From positions 3,416,001 to 3,480,000 of the forward strand of contig JAUJEO010000019.1 of assembly GCA_030762175.1 (NCBI GenBank): 64,000 nucleotides of DNA. Direction: 5' to 3'. Below, piece by piece: positions 26,353 through 40,900 of the stretch. A program made the position numbers and the translations under genes. This DNA comes from Metallyticus violacea (lineage: Eukaryota > Arthropoda > Insecta > Mantodea > Metallyticidae). Within the stretch, counting starts at the first letter, position 1. The number at the start of each line of letters is the position of its first letter. The notes beneath the pieces were generated by a model. That model worked only from the letters and a program-made list of their open reading frames with translations, was not told the DNA's origin and searched no databases.

Positions 26353-29300
26353 TTTTCTACTTTTCGAGATTCTTTGCGCATAATATGATTATCTGAGGCT
26401 ATCAAACTAGTATAATGAAAGAGAACCAGTTATCTCAAATAAGAACGGAAAAAATTGATTCAAACGACGTTTCCAAACTTCGAAAATTTTTTTTTTTATC
26501 TTTTCGAGATTCTTTGCGCATAATATGCTTGTCTGAGGCTATCAAACTGTATAATGAAAGAGAACTAGTTATCTCAAATAAGATCGGAAAAAAGTGATTC
26601 TAACGACGTTTCCAAACTTCGAAAAAAATTTTTTTTCTTTTCGAGATTCTTTGCGCATAATATGCTTTTCTGAGGCTATCAAACTACTATAATGAAAGAG
26701 AACCAGTTATCTCAAATAAGAACGGAAAAAAGTGATTTAAACGACGTTTCCAAAGTTCGAAAAAATTTTTTTTCTTTTCGAGATTCTTTGCGCATAATAT
26801 GCTTTACTGAGGCTATCAAACTAGTATAATGAAAGAGAACCAGTTATCTCAAATAAGAACGGAAAAAAGTGATTGAAACGACGTTTCCAAACTTCGAAAA
26901 AAAATTTTTTTCTTTTCGAGATTCTTTGCGCATAATATGCTTTACTGAGGCTATCAAACTAGTATAATGAAAGAGAACCAGTTATCTCAAATAAGAACGG
27001 AAAAAAGTGATTTAAACGACGTTTCCAAACTTCGAAAAAAATTTTTTTTCTTTTCGAGATTCTTTGCGCATAATATGCTTTACTGAGGCTATCAAACTAG
27101 TATAATGAAAGAGAACCAGTTATCTCAAATAAGAACGGAAAAAAGTGATTCAAACGACGTTTCCAAACTTCGAAAAAATTTTTTTTTCTTTTCGAGATTC
27201 TTTGCGCATAATATGCTTTACTGAGGCTATGAAACTAGTATAATGAAAGAGAACCAGTTATCTCAAATAAGAACGGAAAAAAGTGATTCAAACGACGTTT
27301 CCAAACTTAGAAAAAAATTTTTTTTCTTTTCGAGATTCTTTGCGCATAATATGCTTTACTGAGGCTATCAAACTAGTATAATGAAAGAGAACCAGTTATC
27401 TCAAATAAGAACGGAAAAAAGTGATTGAAACGACGTTTCCAAACTTCCAAAAAAATTTTTTTTCTTTTCGAGATTCTTTGCGCATAATATGCTTTACTGA
27501 GGCTATCAAACTAGTATAATGAAAGAGAACCAGTTATCTCAAATAAGAATGGAAAAAAAGTGATTCTAAGGAAGTTTCCAAACTTCGAAAAAAAATTTTT
27601 TTCATTTCGAGATTCTTTGCGCATAATATGCTTTTCTGAGGCTATCAAACTACTATAATGAAAGAGAACCAGTTATCTCAAATATGAACGGAAAAAAGTG
27701 ATTCAAACGACTTTTCCAAACTTCGAAAAAATTTTTTTTTCTTTTCGAGATTCTTTGCGCATAAAATGCTTCTCTGAGACTATCAAACTAGTATAATGAA
27801 AGAGAACCAGTTATCTCAAACAAGAACGGAAAAAAAGTTATTTAAACGAAATTTCCAAACTTCGAAAAAAATTTTTCTACTTTTCGAGATTCTTTGCGCA
27901 TAATATGATTATCTGAGGCTATCAAACTAGTATAATGAAAGAGAACCAGTTATCTCAAACAAGAACGGAAAAAATTGATTCAAACGACGTTTCCAAACTT
28001 CGAAAAAAATTTTTTTTATCTTTTCGAGATTCTTTGCGCATAATATGCTTCTCTGAGGCTATCAAACTAGTATAATGAAAGAGAACAAGTTATCTGAAAC
28101 AAGAACGGAAAAATAGTGATTCTAACGAAGTTTCCAAACTTCGAAAAAATTTTTTTTTCTTTTCGAGATTCTTTGCGCATAATATGCTTTTCTGAGGCTA
28201 TCAAACTAGTATAATGAAAGAGAACCAGTTATCTCAAATAAGAACGGAAAAAAGTGATTCAAACGACGTTTCCAAACTTCGAAAAAAATTTTTTTTTTTT
28301 CGAGATTCTTTGCGCATAATATATTTTACTGAGGCTATCAAACTAATATAATGAAAGAGAACCAGTTATCTCAAATAAGAACGGAAAAAAAGTGATACAA
28401 ACGAAGTTTCCAAACTTCAAAAAAAATTTTTTTTCTTTTCGACATTCTTTGCGCATAATATGCTTTTCTGAGGCTATCAAACTAGTATAATGAAAGAGAA
28501 CCAGTTATCTCAAACAAGAACGGAAAAAAAGTGATTTTAAAGAAGTTTACAAACGTCGAAAAAAAATTTTCTTCTTTTCGAGATTCTTTGCGCATAATAT
28601 GCTTTTCTGGGGCTATCAAACTAGTATAATGAAAGAGAACCAGTTATCTCAAATAAGAACGGAAAAAAAAGTGTTTCTAACGAAGTTTCCAAACTTCGAA
28701 AAAAAATTTTTTTCTTTTCGAGATTCTTTGCGCATAATATGCTTTACTGAGGCTATCAAACTAGTATAATGAAAGAGAACCAGTTATCTCAAATAAGAAC
28801 GGAAAAAAAGTGATTCAAACGAAGTTTCCAAACTTCGAAAAAAAATTGTTTTCTTTTCGAGATTCTTTGCGCATAATATGATTTTCTGAGGCTATCAAAC
28901 TACTATAATGAAAGAGAACCAGTTATCTCAAATAAGAACGGAAAAAAGTGACACAAACGACGTTTCCAAACTTCGAAAAAAAATTTTTTTCTTTTCGAGA
29001 TTCTTTGCGCATAATATGCTTTACTGAGGCTATCAAACTAGTATAATGAAAGAGAACCAGTTATCTCAAATAAGAACGGAAAAAAAGTGATTCTAACGAA
29101 GTTTCCAAACTTCGAAAAAATTTTTTTTCTTTTCGAGATTCTTTGCGCATAATATGCTTTTCTGAGGCTATCAAAGTAGTATAATGAAAGAGAACCAGTT
29201 ATCTCAAATAAGAACGGAAAAAAAGTGATTCTAACGAAGTTTCCAAACTTCGAAAAAAATTTTTTTTCTTTTCGAGATTCTTTGCGCATAATATGCTTTA

Positions 29301-32300
29301 CTGATGCTATCAAACTAGTATAATGAAAGAGAACCAGTTATCTAAAATTAGAACGGAAAAAAAGTGATTCTCAGGAAGTTTCCAAACTTCGAAAAAAATT
29401 TTTTTTTATTTCGAAATTCTTTGCGCATAATATGCTTTTCTGAGGCTATCAAACTGTATAATGAAAGAGAACTAGTTATCTCAAATAAGATCGGCAAAAA
29501 GTGATTCTAACGACGTTTCCAAACTTCGAAAAAAAATTTTTTTCTTTTCGAGATTCTTTGCGCATAATATGCTTTACTGAGGCTATCAAACTAGTATAAT
29601 GAAAGAGAACCAGTTATCTCAAATAAGAACGGAAAAAAAGTGATTCTAACGAAGTTTCCAAACTTCGAAAAAATTTTTTTTCTTTTTGAGATTCTTTGCG
29701 CATAATATGCTTTTCTGAGGCTATCAAAGTAGTATAATGAAAGAGAACCAGTTATCTCAAATAAGAACGGAAAAAAAGTGATTCTAACGAAGTTTCCAAA
29801 CTTCGAAAAAAATTTTTTTTCTTTTCGAATTCTTTGCGCATAATATGCTTTACTTATGCTATCAAACTAGTATAATGAAAGAGAACCAGTTATCTAAAAT
29901 TAGAACGGAAAAAAAGTGATTCTCAGGAAGTTTCCAAACTTCGAAAAAAATTTTTTTTTATTTCGAAATTCTTTGCGCATAATATGCTTTTCTGAGGCTA
30001 TCAAACTAGTATAATGAAAGAGAACCAGTTATCTCAAATAAGAACGAAAAAAAAGTGATTCTAAAGAAGTTTCCTAACATCAAAAAAAAAATTTTCTCTT
30101 TTCGAGATTCTTTGCGCTTAATATGCTTTTCTGAGGCTATCAAACTAGTATAATGAAAGAGAACCAGTTATCTCAAATAAGAACGGAAAAAAAGTGATTC
30201 TAACGAAGTTTCCAAACTTCGAAAAAAACTTTTTTTTATTTCGAAATTCTTTGCGCATAATATGCTTTTCTGAGGCTATCAAACTAGTATAATGAAAGAG
30301 AACCAGTTATCTCAAATAAGAACGAAAAAAAAGTGATTCTAAAGAAGTTTCCTAACATCAAAAAAAAAATTTTTTCTTTTCGAGATTCTTTGCGCTTAAT
30401 ATGCTTTTCTGAGGCTATCAAACTAGTATAATGAAAGAGAACCAGTTATCTCAAATAAGAACGGAAAAAAAGTGATTCTAACGAAGTTTCCAAACTTCGA
30501 AAAAAATTTTTTTCTTTTCGAGATTCTTTGCGCATAATATGCTTTTCTGAGGCTATCAAACCAGTATAATGAAAGAGAACCAGTTAGCTCAAATAAGAAC
30601 GGAAAAAAAGTGATTCTAACGAAGTTTCCAAACTTCAAAAAAAATTTTTTTTCTTTTCGAGATTCTTTGCGCATAAAATGCTTCTCTGAGGCTATCAAAC
30701 TAGTATAATGAAAGAGAACCAGTTATCTCAAACAAGAACGGAAAAAAAGTGATTTAAACGAAGTTTCCAAACTTCGAAAAAAATTTTTCTACTTTTCGAT
30801 ATTCTTTGCGCATAATATGATTATCTGAGGCTATCAAACTAGTATAATGAAAGAGAACCAGTTATCTCAAATAAGAACGGAAAAAATTGATTCAAACGAC
30901 GTTTCCAAACTTCGAAAAAATTTTTTTTTATCTTTTCGAGATTCTTTGCGCATAATATGCTTCTCTGAGGCTATCAAACTAGTATAATGAAAGAGAACCA
31001 GTTATCTCAAATAAGAACGGAAAAAAAGTGATTCTAACGAAGTTTCCAAACTTCGAAAAAAATTTTTTTTCTTTTCGAGATTCTTTGCGCATAATATGCT
31101 TTACTGATGCTATCAAACTAGTATAATGAAAGAGAACCAGTTATCTAAAATTAGAACGGAAAAAAAGTGATTCTCAGGAAGTTTCCAAACTTCGAAAAAA
31201 ATTTTTTTTTATTTCGAAATTCTTTGCGCATAATATGCTTTTCTGAGGCTATCAAACTAGTATAATGAAAGAGAACCAGTTATCTCAAATAAGAACGAAA
31301 AAAAAGTGATTCTAAAGAAGTTTCCTAACATCAAAAAAAAAAAATTTTTCTTTTCGAGATTCTTTGCGCTTAATATGCTTTTCTGAGGCTATCAAACCAG
31401 TATAATGAAAGAGAAACAGTTAGCTCAAATTAGAACGGAAAAAAAATGATTCTAACTAAGTTTCCAAACTTCGAAAAAAATTTTTCTACTTTTCGAGATT
31501 CTTTGCGCATAATATGATTATCTGAGGCTATCAAACTAGTATAATGAAAGAGAACCAGTTATCTCAAATAAGAACGGAAAAAATTGATTCAAACGACGTT
31601 TCCAAACTTCGAAAATTTTTTTTTTTATCTTTTCGAGATTCTTTGCGCATAATATGCTTGTCTGAGGCTATCAAACTGTATAATGAAAGAGAACTAGTTA
31701 TCTCAAATAAGATCTGAAAAAAGTGATTCTAACGACGTTTCCAAACTTCGAAAAAAATTTTTTTTCTTTTCGAGATTCTTTGCGCATATTATGCTTTTCT
31801 GAGGCTATCAAACTACTATAATGAAAGAGAACCAGTTATCTCAAATAAGAACGGAAAAAAGTGATTTAAACGACGTTTCCAAAGTTCGAAAAAATTTTTT
31901 TTCTTTTCGAGATTCTTTGCGCATAATATGCTTTACTGAGGCTATCAAACTAGTATAATGAAAGAGAACCAGTTATCTCAAATAAGAACGGAAAAAAGTG
32001 ATTCAAACGACGTTTCCAAACTTCGAAAAAAAATTTTTTTCTTTTCGAGATTCTTTGCGCATAATATGCTTTACTGAGGCTATCAAACTAGTATAATGAA
32101 AGAGAACCAGTTATCTCAAATAAGAACGGAAAAAAGTGATTTAAACGACGTTCCCAAACTTCGAAAAAAATTTTTTTTCTTTTCGAGATTCTTTGCGCAT
32201 AATATGCTTTACTGAGGCTATCAAACTAGTATAATGAAAGAGAACCAGTTATCTCAAATAAGAACGGAAAAAAGTGATTCAAACGACGTTTCCAAACTTC

Positions 32301-34951
32301 GAAAAAAATTTTTTTTCTTTTCGAGATTCTTTGCGCATATAATGCTTTACTGAGGCTATCAAACTAGTATAATGAAAGAGAACCAGTTATCTCAAATAAG
32401 TACGGAAAAAAGTGATTCAAACGACGTTTCCAAACTTCGAAAAAAATTTTTTTTCTTTTCGAGATTCTTTGCGCATAATATGCTTTACTGAGGCTATCAA
32501 ATTAGTATAATGAAAGAGAACCAGTTATCTCAAATAAGAACGGAAAAAAGTGATTGAAACGACGTTTCCAAACTTCCAAAAAAATTTTTTTTCTTTTCGA
32601 GATTCTTTGCGCATAATATGCTTTACTGAGGCTATCAAACTAGTATAATGAAAGAGAACCAGTTATCTCAAATAAGAATGGAAAAAAAGTGATTCTAAGG
32701 AAGTTTCCAAACTTCGAAAAAAAATTTTTTTCATTTCGAGATTCTTTGCGCATAATATGCTTTTCTGAGGCTATCAAACTACTATAATGAAAGAGAACCA
32801 GTTATCTCAAATAAGAACGGAAAAAAGTGATTCAAACGACTTTTCCAAACTCCGAAAAAAATTTTTTTTCTTTTCGAGATTCTTTGCGCATAAAATGCTT
32901 CTCTGAGGCTATCAAACTAGTATAATGAAAGAGAACCAGTTATCTCAAACAAGAACGGAAAAAAAGTGATTTAAACGAAGTTTCCAAACTTCGAAAAAAA
33001 TTTTTCTACTTTTCGAGATTCTTTGCGCATAATATGATTATCTGAGGCTATCAAACTAGTATAATGAAAGAGAACCAGTTATCTCAAATAAGAACGGAAA
33101 AAATTGATTCAAACGACGTTTCCAAACTTCGAAAAAATTTTTTTTTTATCTTTTCGAGATTCTTTGCGCATAATATGCTTCTCTGAGGCTATCAAACTAG
33201 TATAATGAAAGAGAACAAGTTATCTGAAACAAGAACGGAAAAAAAGTGATTCTAACGAAGTTTCCAAACTTCGAAAAAAATTTTTTTTCTTTTCGAGATT
33301 CTTTGCGCATAATATGCTTTTCTGAGGCTATCAAACTAGTATAATGAAAGAGAACCAGTTATCTCAAACAAGAACGGAAAAAAAGTGATTTAAACGAAGT
33401 TTCCAAACTTCGAAAAAAAATTGTTTTCTTTTCGAGATTCTTTGCGCATAATATGATTTTCTGAGGCTATGAAACTACTATAATGAAAGAGAACCAGTTA
33501 TCTCAAATAAGAACGGAAAAAAGTGACACAAACGACGTTTCCAAACTTCGAAAAAAAATTTTTTTCTTTTCGAGATTCTTTGCGCATAATATGCTTTACT
33601 GAGGCTATCAAACTAGTATAATGAAAGAGAACCAGTTATCTCAAATAAGAACGGAAAAAAAGTGATTCTAACGAAGTTTCCAAACTTCGAAAAAATTTTT
33701 TTTCTTTTCGAGATTCTTTGCGCATAATATGCTTTTCTGAGGCTATCAAACTAGTATAATGAAAGAGAACCAGTTATCTCAAATAAGAACGAAAAAAAAG
33801 TGATTCTAAAGAAGTTTCCTAACATCAAAAAAAAAAAATTTTTCTTTTCGAGATTCTTTGCGCTTAATATGCTTTTCTGAGGCTATCAAACTAGTATAAT
33901 GAAAGAGAACCAGTTATCTCAAATAAGAACGGAAAAAAAGTGATTCTAACGAAGTTTCCAAACTTCAAAAAAAAATTTTTTTCTTTTCGAGATTCTTTGC
34001 GCATAATATGCTTTTCTGAGGCTATCAAACCAGTATAATGAAAGAGAACCAGTTAGCTCAAATAAGAACGGAAAAAAAGTGATTCTAACGAAGTTTCCAA
34101 ACTTCAAAAAAAATTTTTTTTCTTCTCAAGATTCTTTGCGCATAAAATGCTTCTCTGAGGCTATCAAACTAGTATAATGAAAGAGAACCAGTTATCTCAA
34201 ACAAGAACGGAAAAAAAGTGATTTAAACGAAGTTTCCAAACTTCGAAAAAAATTTTTCTACTTTTCGATATTCTTTGCGCATAATATGATTATCTGAGGC
34301 TATCAAACTAGTATAATGAAAGAGAACCAGTTATCTCAAATAAGAACGGAAAAAATTGATTCAAACGACGTTTCCAAACTTCGAAAAAATTTTTTTTTAT
34401 CTTTTCGAGATTCTTTGCGCATAATATGCTTCTCTGAGGCTATCAAACTAGTATAATGAAAGAGAACCAGTTATCTCAAATAAGAACGGAAAAAAAGTGA
34501 TTCTAACGAAGTTTCCAAACTTCGAAAAAATTTTTTTTTCTTTTCGAGATTCTTTGCGCATAATATGCTTTACTGATGCTATCAAACTAGTATAATGAAA
34601 GAGAACCAGTTATCTAAAATTAGAACGGAAAAAAAGTGATTCTCAGGAAGTTTCCAAACTTCGAAAAAATTTTTTTTTTATTTCGAAATTCTTTGCGCAT
34701 AATATGCTTTTCTGAGGCTATCAAACTAGTATAATGAAAGAGAACCAGTTATCTCAAATAAGAACGAAAAAAAAGTGATTCTAAAGAAGTTTCCTAACAT
34801 CAAAAAAAAAAAATTTTTCTTTTCGAGATTCTTTGCGCTTAATATGCTTTTCTGAGGCTATCAAACCAGTATAATGAAAGAGAACCAGTTAGCTCAAATT
34901 AGAACGGAAAAAAAATGATTCTAACTAAGTTTCCAAACTTCGAAAAAAATT
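26353..34951. repeat. 8.6-kb higher-order unit, copy 1 (62 monomers)
   Basis: Landmarks repeat at an offset of 8598-8599: the CTTGTCTGAGG monomers at 26531 and 31660 recur at 35129 and 40259, GGCTATGAAAC near 27229 recurs near 35828, AAGTACGG near 32400 recurs near 41000, and the GAATTCTTTG monomer near 29828 recurs near 38427. The unit is composite: a subtype with GGCTATGAAAC and ACTTAGAAAA sits at its start, and a second subtype with GCATATAATGC and AAGTACGG sits 5.13 kb later. The left edge is soft: the two copies differ at 26328 and 26352 and are clearly parallel only to the right of that. Confidence 0.85.
29455..29509. repeat. Short patch of a different monomer type inside the 8.6-kb unit
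   Basis: Here the sequence reads CTGTATAATG, GAACTAGTTATC, AAGATCGGCAAAAAG and GATTCTAACGACG. The equivalent copies near 38.05 and 49.28 kb read CTAGTATAATG, GAACCAGTTATC, AAGAACGGAAAAAAG and GACACAAACGACG. Both flanks match those copies. The inserted variant set is that of the CTTGTCTGAGG monomer (compare 26550-26605). A short gene-conversion tract is the simplest reading. The extra C in CGGCAAAAA is private to this copy. Confidence 0.75.
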
Positions 34952-37900
34952 TTTCTACTTTTCGAGATTCTTTGCGCATAATATGATTATCTGAGGCTAT
35001 CAAACTAGTATAATGAAAGAGAACCAGTTATCTCAAATAAGAACGGAAAAAATTGATTCAAACGACGTTTCCAAACTTCGAAAATTTTTTTTTTTATCTT
35101 TTCGAGATTCTTTGCGCATAATATGCTTGTCTGAGGCTATCAAACTGTATAATGAAAGAGAACTAGTTATCTCAAATAAGATCTGAAAAAAGTGATTCTA
35201 ACGACGTTTCCAAACTTCGAAAAAAATTTTTTTTCTTTTCGAGATTCTTTGCGCATAATATGCTTTTCTGAGGCCATCAAACTACTATAATGAAAGAGAA
35301 CCAGTTATCTCAAATAAGAACGGAAAAAACTGATTTAAACGACGTTTCCAAAGTTCGAAAAAATTTTTTTTCTTTTCGAGATTCTTTGCGCATAATATGC
35401 TTTACTGAGGCTATCAAACTAGTATAATGAAAGAGAACCAGTTATCTCAAATAAGAACGGAAAAAAGTGATTCAAACGACGTTTCCAAACTTCGAAAAAA
35501 AATTTTTTTCTTTTCGAGATTCTTTGCGCATAATATGCTTTACTGAGGCTATCAAACTAGTATAATGAAAGAGAACCAGTTATCTCAAATAAGAACGGAA
35601 AAAAGTGATTTAAACGACGTTTCCAAACTTCGAAAAAAATTTTTTTTCTTTTCGAGATTCTTTGCGCATAATATGCTTTACTGAGGCTATCAAACTAGTA
35701 TAATGAAAGAGAACCAGTTATCTCAAATAAGAACGGAAAAAAGTGATTCAAACGACGTTTCCAAACTTCGAAAAAATTTTTTTTTCTTTTCGAGATTCTT
35801 TGCGCATAATATGCTTTACTGAGGCTATGAAACTAGTATAATGAAAGAGAACCAGTTATCTCAAATAAGAACGGAAAAAAGTGATTCAAACGACGTTTCC
35901 AAACTTAGAAAAAAATTTTTTTTCTTTTCGAGATTCTTTGCGCATAATATGCTTTACTGAGGCTATCAAACTAGTATAATGAAAGAGAACCAGTTATCTC
36001 AAATAAGAACGGAAAAAAGTGATTGAAACGACGTTTCCAAACTTCCAAAAAAATTTTTTTTCTTTTCGAGATTCTTTGCGCATAATATGCTTTACTGAGG
36101 CTATCAAACTAGTATAATGAAAGAGAACCAGTTATCTCAAATAAGAATGGAAAAAAAGTGATTCTAAGGAAGTTTCCAAACTTCGAAAAAAAATTTTTTT
36201 CATTTCGAGATTCTTTGCGCATAATATGCTTTTCTGAGGCTATCAAACTACTATAATGAAAGAGAACCAGTTATCTCAAATATGAACGGAAAAAAGTGAT
36301 TCAAACGACTTTTCCAAACTTCGAAAAAAATTTTTTTTCTTTTCGAGATTCTTTGCGCATAAAATGCTTCTCTGAGACTATCAAACTAGTATAATGAAAG
36401 AGAACCAGTTATCTCAAACAAGAACGGAAAAAAAGTTATTTAAACGAAATTTCCAAACTTCGAAAAAAATTTTTCTACTTTTCGAGATTCTTTGCGCATA
36501 ATATGATTATCTGAGGCTATCAAACTAGTATAATGAAAGAGAACCAGTTATCTCAAACAAGAACGGAAAAAATTGATTCAAACGACGTTTCCAAACTTCG
36601 AAAAAATTTTTTTTTATCTTTTCGAGATTCTTTGCGCATAATATGCTTCTCTGAGGCTATCAAACTAGTATAATGAAAGAGAACAAGTTATCTGAAACAA
36701 GAACGGAAAAATAGTGATTCTAACGAAGTTTCCAAACTTCGAAAAAAATTTTTTTTTCTTTTCGAGATTCTTTGCGCATAATATGCTTTTCTGAGGCTAT
36801 CAAACTAGTATAATGAAAGAGAACCAGTTATCTCAAATAAGAACGGAAAAAAGTGATTCAAACGACGTTTCCAAACTTCGAAAAAAATTTTTTTTTTTTC
36901 GAGATTCTTTGCGCATAATATATTTTACTGAGGCTATCAAACTAATATAATGAAAGAGAACCAGTTATCTCAAATAAGAACGGAAAAAAAGTGATACAAA
37001 CGAAGTTTCCAAACTTCAAAAAAAATTTTTTTTCTTTTCGACATTCTTTGCGCATAATATGCTTTTCTGAGGCTATCAAACTAGTATAATGAAAGAGAAC
37101 CAGTTATCTCAAACAAGAACGGAAAAAAAATGATTTTAAAGAAGTTTACAAACGTCGAAAAAAAATTTTCTTCTTTTCGAGATTCTTTCCGCATAATATG
37201 CTTTTCTGGGGCTATCAAACTAGTATAATGAAAGAGAACCAGTTATCTCAAATAAGAACGGAAAAAAAAGTGTTTCTAACGAAGTTTCCAAACTTCGAAA
37301 AAAAATTTTTTTCTTTTCGAGATTCTTTGCGCATAATATGCTTTACTGAGGCTATCAAACTAGTATAATGAAAGAGAACCAGTTATCTCAAATAAGAACG
37401 GAAAAAAAGTGATTCAAACGAAGTTTCCAAACTTCGAAAAAAAATTGTTTTCTTTTCGAGATTCTTTGCGCATAATATGATTTTCTGAGGCTATCAAACT
37501 ACTATAATGAAAGAGAACCAGTTATCTCAAATAAGAACGGAAAAAAGTGACACAAACGACGTTTCCAAACTTCGAAAAAAAATTTTTTTCTTTTCGAGAT
37601 TCTTTGCGCATAATATGCTTTACTGAGGCTATCAAACTAGTATAATGAAAGAGAACCAGTTATCTCAAATAAGAACGGAAAAAAAGTGATTCTAACGAAG
37701 TTTCCAAACTTCGAAAAAATTTTTTTTCTTTTCGAGATTCTTTGCGCATAATATGCTTTTCTGAGGCTATCAAAGTAGTATAATGAAAGAGAACCAGTTA
37801 TCTCAAATAAGAACGGAAAAAAAGTGATTCTAACGAAGTTTCCAAACTTCGAAAAAAATTTTTTTTCTTTTCGAGATTCTTTGCGCATAATATGCTTTAC

Positions 37901-40900
37901 TGATGCTATCAAACTAGTATAATGAAAGAGAACCAGTTATCTAAAATTAGAACGGAAAAAAAGTGATTCTCAGGAAGTTTCCAAACTTCGAAAAAATTTT
38001 TTTTTTATTTCGAAATTCTTTGCGCATAATATGCTTTTCTGAGGCTATCAAACTAGTATAATGAAAGAGAACCAGTTATCTCAAATAAGAACGGAAAAAA
38101 GTGACACAAACGACGTTTCCAAACTTCGAAAAAAAATTTTTTTCTTTTCGAGATTCTTTGCGCATAATATGCTTTACTGAGGCTATCAAACTAGTATAAT
38201 GAAAGAGAACCAGTTATCTCAAATAAGAACGGAAAAAAAGTGATTCTAACGAAGTTTCCAAACTTCGAAAAAATTTTTTTTCTTTTTGAGATTCTTTGCG
38301 CATAATATGCTTTTCTGAGGCTATCAAAGTAGTATAATGAAAGAGAACCAGTTATCTCAAATAAGAACGGAAAAAAAGTGATTCTAACGAAGTTTCCAAA
38401 CTTCGAAAAAAATTTTTTTTCTTTTCGAATTCTTTGCGCATAATATGCTTTACTTATGCTATCAAACTAGTATAATGAAAGAGAACCAGTTATCTAAAAT
38501 TAGAACGGAAAAAAAGTGATTCTCAGGAAGTTTCCAAACTTCGAAAAAAATTTTTTTTTATTTCGAAATTCTTTGCGCATAATATGCTTTTCTGAGGCTA
38601 TCAAACTAGTATAATGAAAGAGAACCAGTTATCTCAAATAAGAACGAAAAAAAAGTGATTTTAAGAAGTTTCCTAACATCAAAAAAAAAATTTTCTCTTT
38701 TCGAGATTCTTTGCGCTTAATATGCTTTTCTGAGGCTATCAAACTAGTATAATGAAAGAGAACCAGTTATCTCAAATAAGAACGGAAAAAAAGTGATTCT
38801 AACGAAGTTTCCAAACTTCGAAAAAAATTTTTTTTTATTTCGAAATTCTTTGCGCATAATATGCTTTTCTGAGGCTATCAAACTAGTATAATGAAAGAGA
38901 ACCAGTTATCTCAAATAAGAACGAAAAAAAAGTGATTCTAAAGAAGTTTCCTAACATCAAAAAAAAATTTTTTTCTTTTCGAGATTCTTTGCGCTTAATA
39001 TGCTTTTCTGAGGCTATCAAACTAGTATAATGAAAGAGAACCAGTTATCTCAAATAAGAACGGAAAAAAAGTGATTCTAACGAAGTTTCCAAACTTCGAA
39101 AAAAATTTTTTTCTTTTCGAGATTCTTTGCGCATAATATGCTTTTCTGAGGCTATCAAACCAGTATAATGAAAGAGAACCAGTTAGCTCAAATAAGAACG
39201 GAAAAAAAGTGATTCTAACGAAGTTTCCAAACTTCAAAAAAAATTTTTTTTCTTTTCGAGATTCTTTGCGCATAAAATGCTTCTCTGAGGCTATCAAACT
39301 AGTATAATGAAAGAGAACCAGTTATCTCAAACAAGAACGGAAAAAAAGTGATTTAAACGAAGTTTCCAAACTTCGAAAAAAATTTTTCTACTTTTCGATA
39401 TTCTTTGCGCATAATATGATTATCTGAGGCTATCAAACTAGTATAATGAAAGAGAACCAGTTATCTCAAATAAGAACGGAAAAAATTGATTCAAACGACG
39501 TTTCCAAACTTCGAAAAAATTTTTTTTTATCTTTTCGAGATTCTTTGCGCATAATATGCTTCTCTGAGGCTATCAAACTAGTATAATGAAAGAGAACCAG
39601 TTATCTCAAATAAGAACGGAAAAAAAGTGATTCTAACGAAGTTTCCAAACTTCGAAAAAAATTTTTTTTCTTTTCGAGATTCTTTGCGCATAATATGCTT
39701 TACTGATGCTATCAAACTAGTATAATGAAAGAGAACCAGTTATCTAAAATTAGAACGGAAAAAAAGTGATTCTCAGAAAGTTTCCAAACTTCGAAAAAAA
39801 TTTTTTTTTATTTCGAAATTCTTTGCGCATAATATGCTTTTCTGAGGCTATCAAACTAGTATAATGAAAGAGAACCAGTTATCTCAAATAAGAACGAAAA
39901 AAAAGTGATTCTAAAGAAGTTTCCTAACATCAAAAAAAAAAATTTTTTCTTTTCGAGATTCTTTGCGCTTAATATGCTTTTCTGAGGCTATCAAACCAGT
40001 ATAATGAAAGAGAACCAGTTAGCTCAAATTAGAACGGAAAAAAAATGATTCTAACTAAGTTTCCAAACTTCGAAAAAAATTTTTCTACTTTTCGAGATTC
40101 TTTGCGCATAATATGATTATCTGAGGCTATCAAACTAGTATAATGAAAGAGAACCAGTTATCTCAAATAAGAACGGAAAAAATTGATTCAAACGACGTTT
40201 CCAAACTTCGAAATTTTTTTTTTTTATCTTTTCGAGATTCTTTGCGCATAATATGCTTGTCTGAGGCTATCAAACTGTATAATGAAAGAGAACTAGTTAT
40301 CTCAAATAAGATCTGAAAAAAGTGATTCTAACGACGTTTCCAAACTTCGAAAAAAATTTTTTTTCTTTTCGAGATTCTTTGCGCATAATATGCTTTTCTG
40401 AGGCTATCAAACTACTATAATGAAAGAGAACCAGTTATCTCAAATAAGAACGGAAAAAAGTGATTTAAACGACGTTTCCAAAGTTCGAAAAAATTTTTTT
40501 TCTTTTCGAGATTCTTTGCGCATAATATGCTTTACTGAGGCTATCAAACTAGTATAATGAAAGAGAACCAGTTATCTCAAATAAGAACGGAAAAAAGTGA
40601 TTCAAACGACGTTTCCAAACTTCGAAAAAAAATTTTTTTCTTTTCGAGATTCTTTGCGCATAATATGCTTTACTGAGGCTATCAAACTAGTATAATGAAA
40701 GAGAACCAGTTATCTCAAATAAGAACGGAAAAAAGTGATTTAAACGACGTTCCCAAACTTCGAAAAAAATTTTTTTTCTTTTCGAGATTCTTTGCGCATA
40801 ATATGCTTTACTGAGGCTATCAAACTAGTATAATGAAAGAGAACCAGTTATCTCAAATAAGAACGGAAAAAAGTGATTCAAACGACGTTTCCAAACTTCG

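Noticed and set aside
29821..29835. GAATTC created by a 2-bp loss (TTTTCGAATTC), also near 38427, 49652 and 52150
   Set aside because: It is a simple deletion shared by descent among copies of one HOR position; useful as a marker but with no sign of function.
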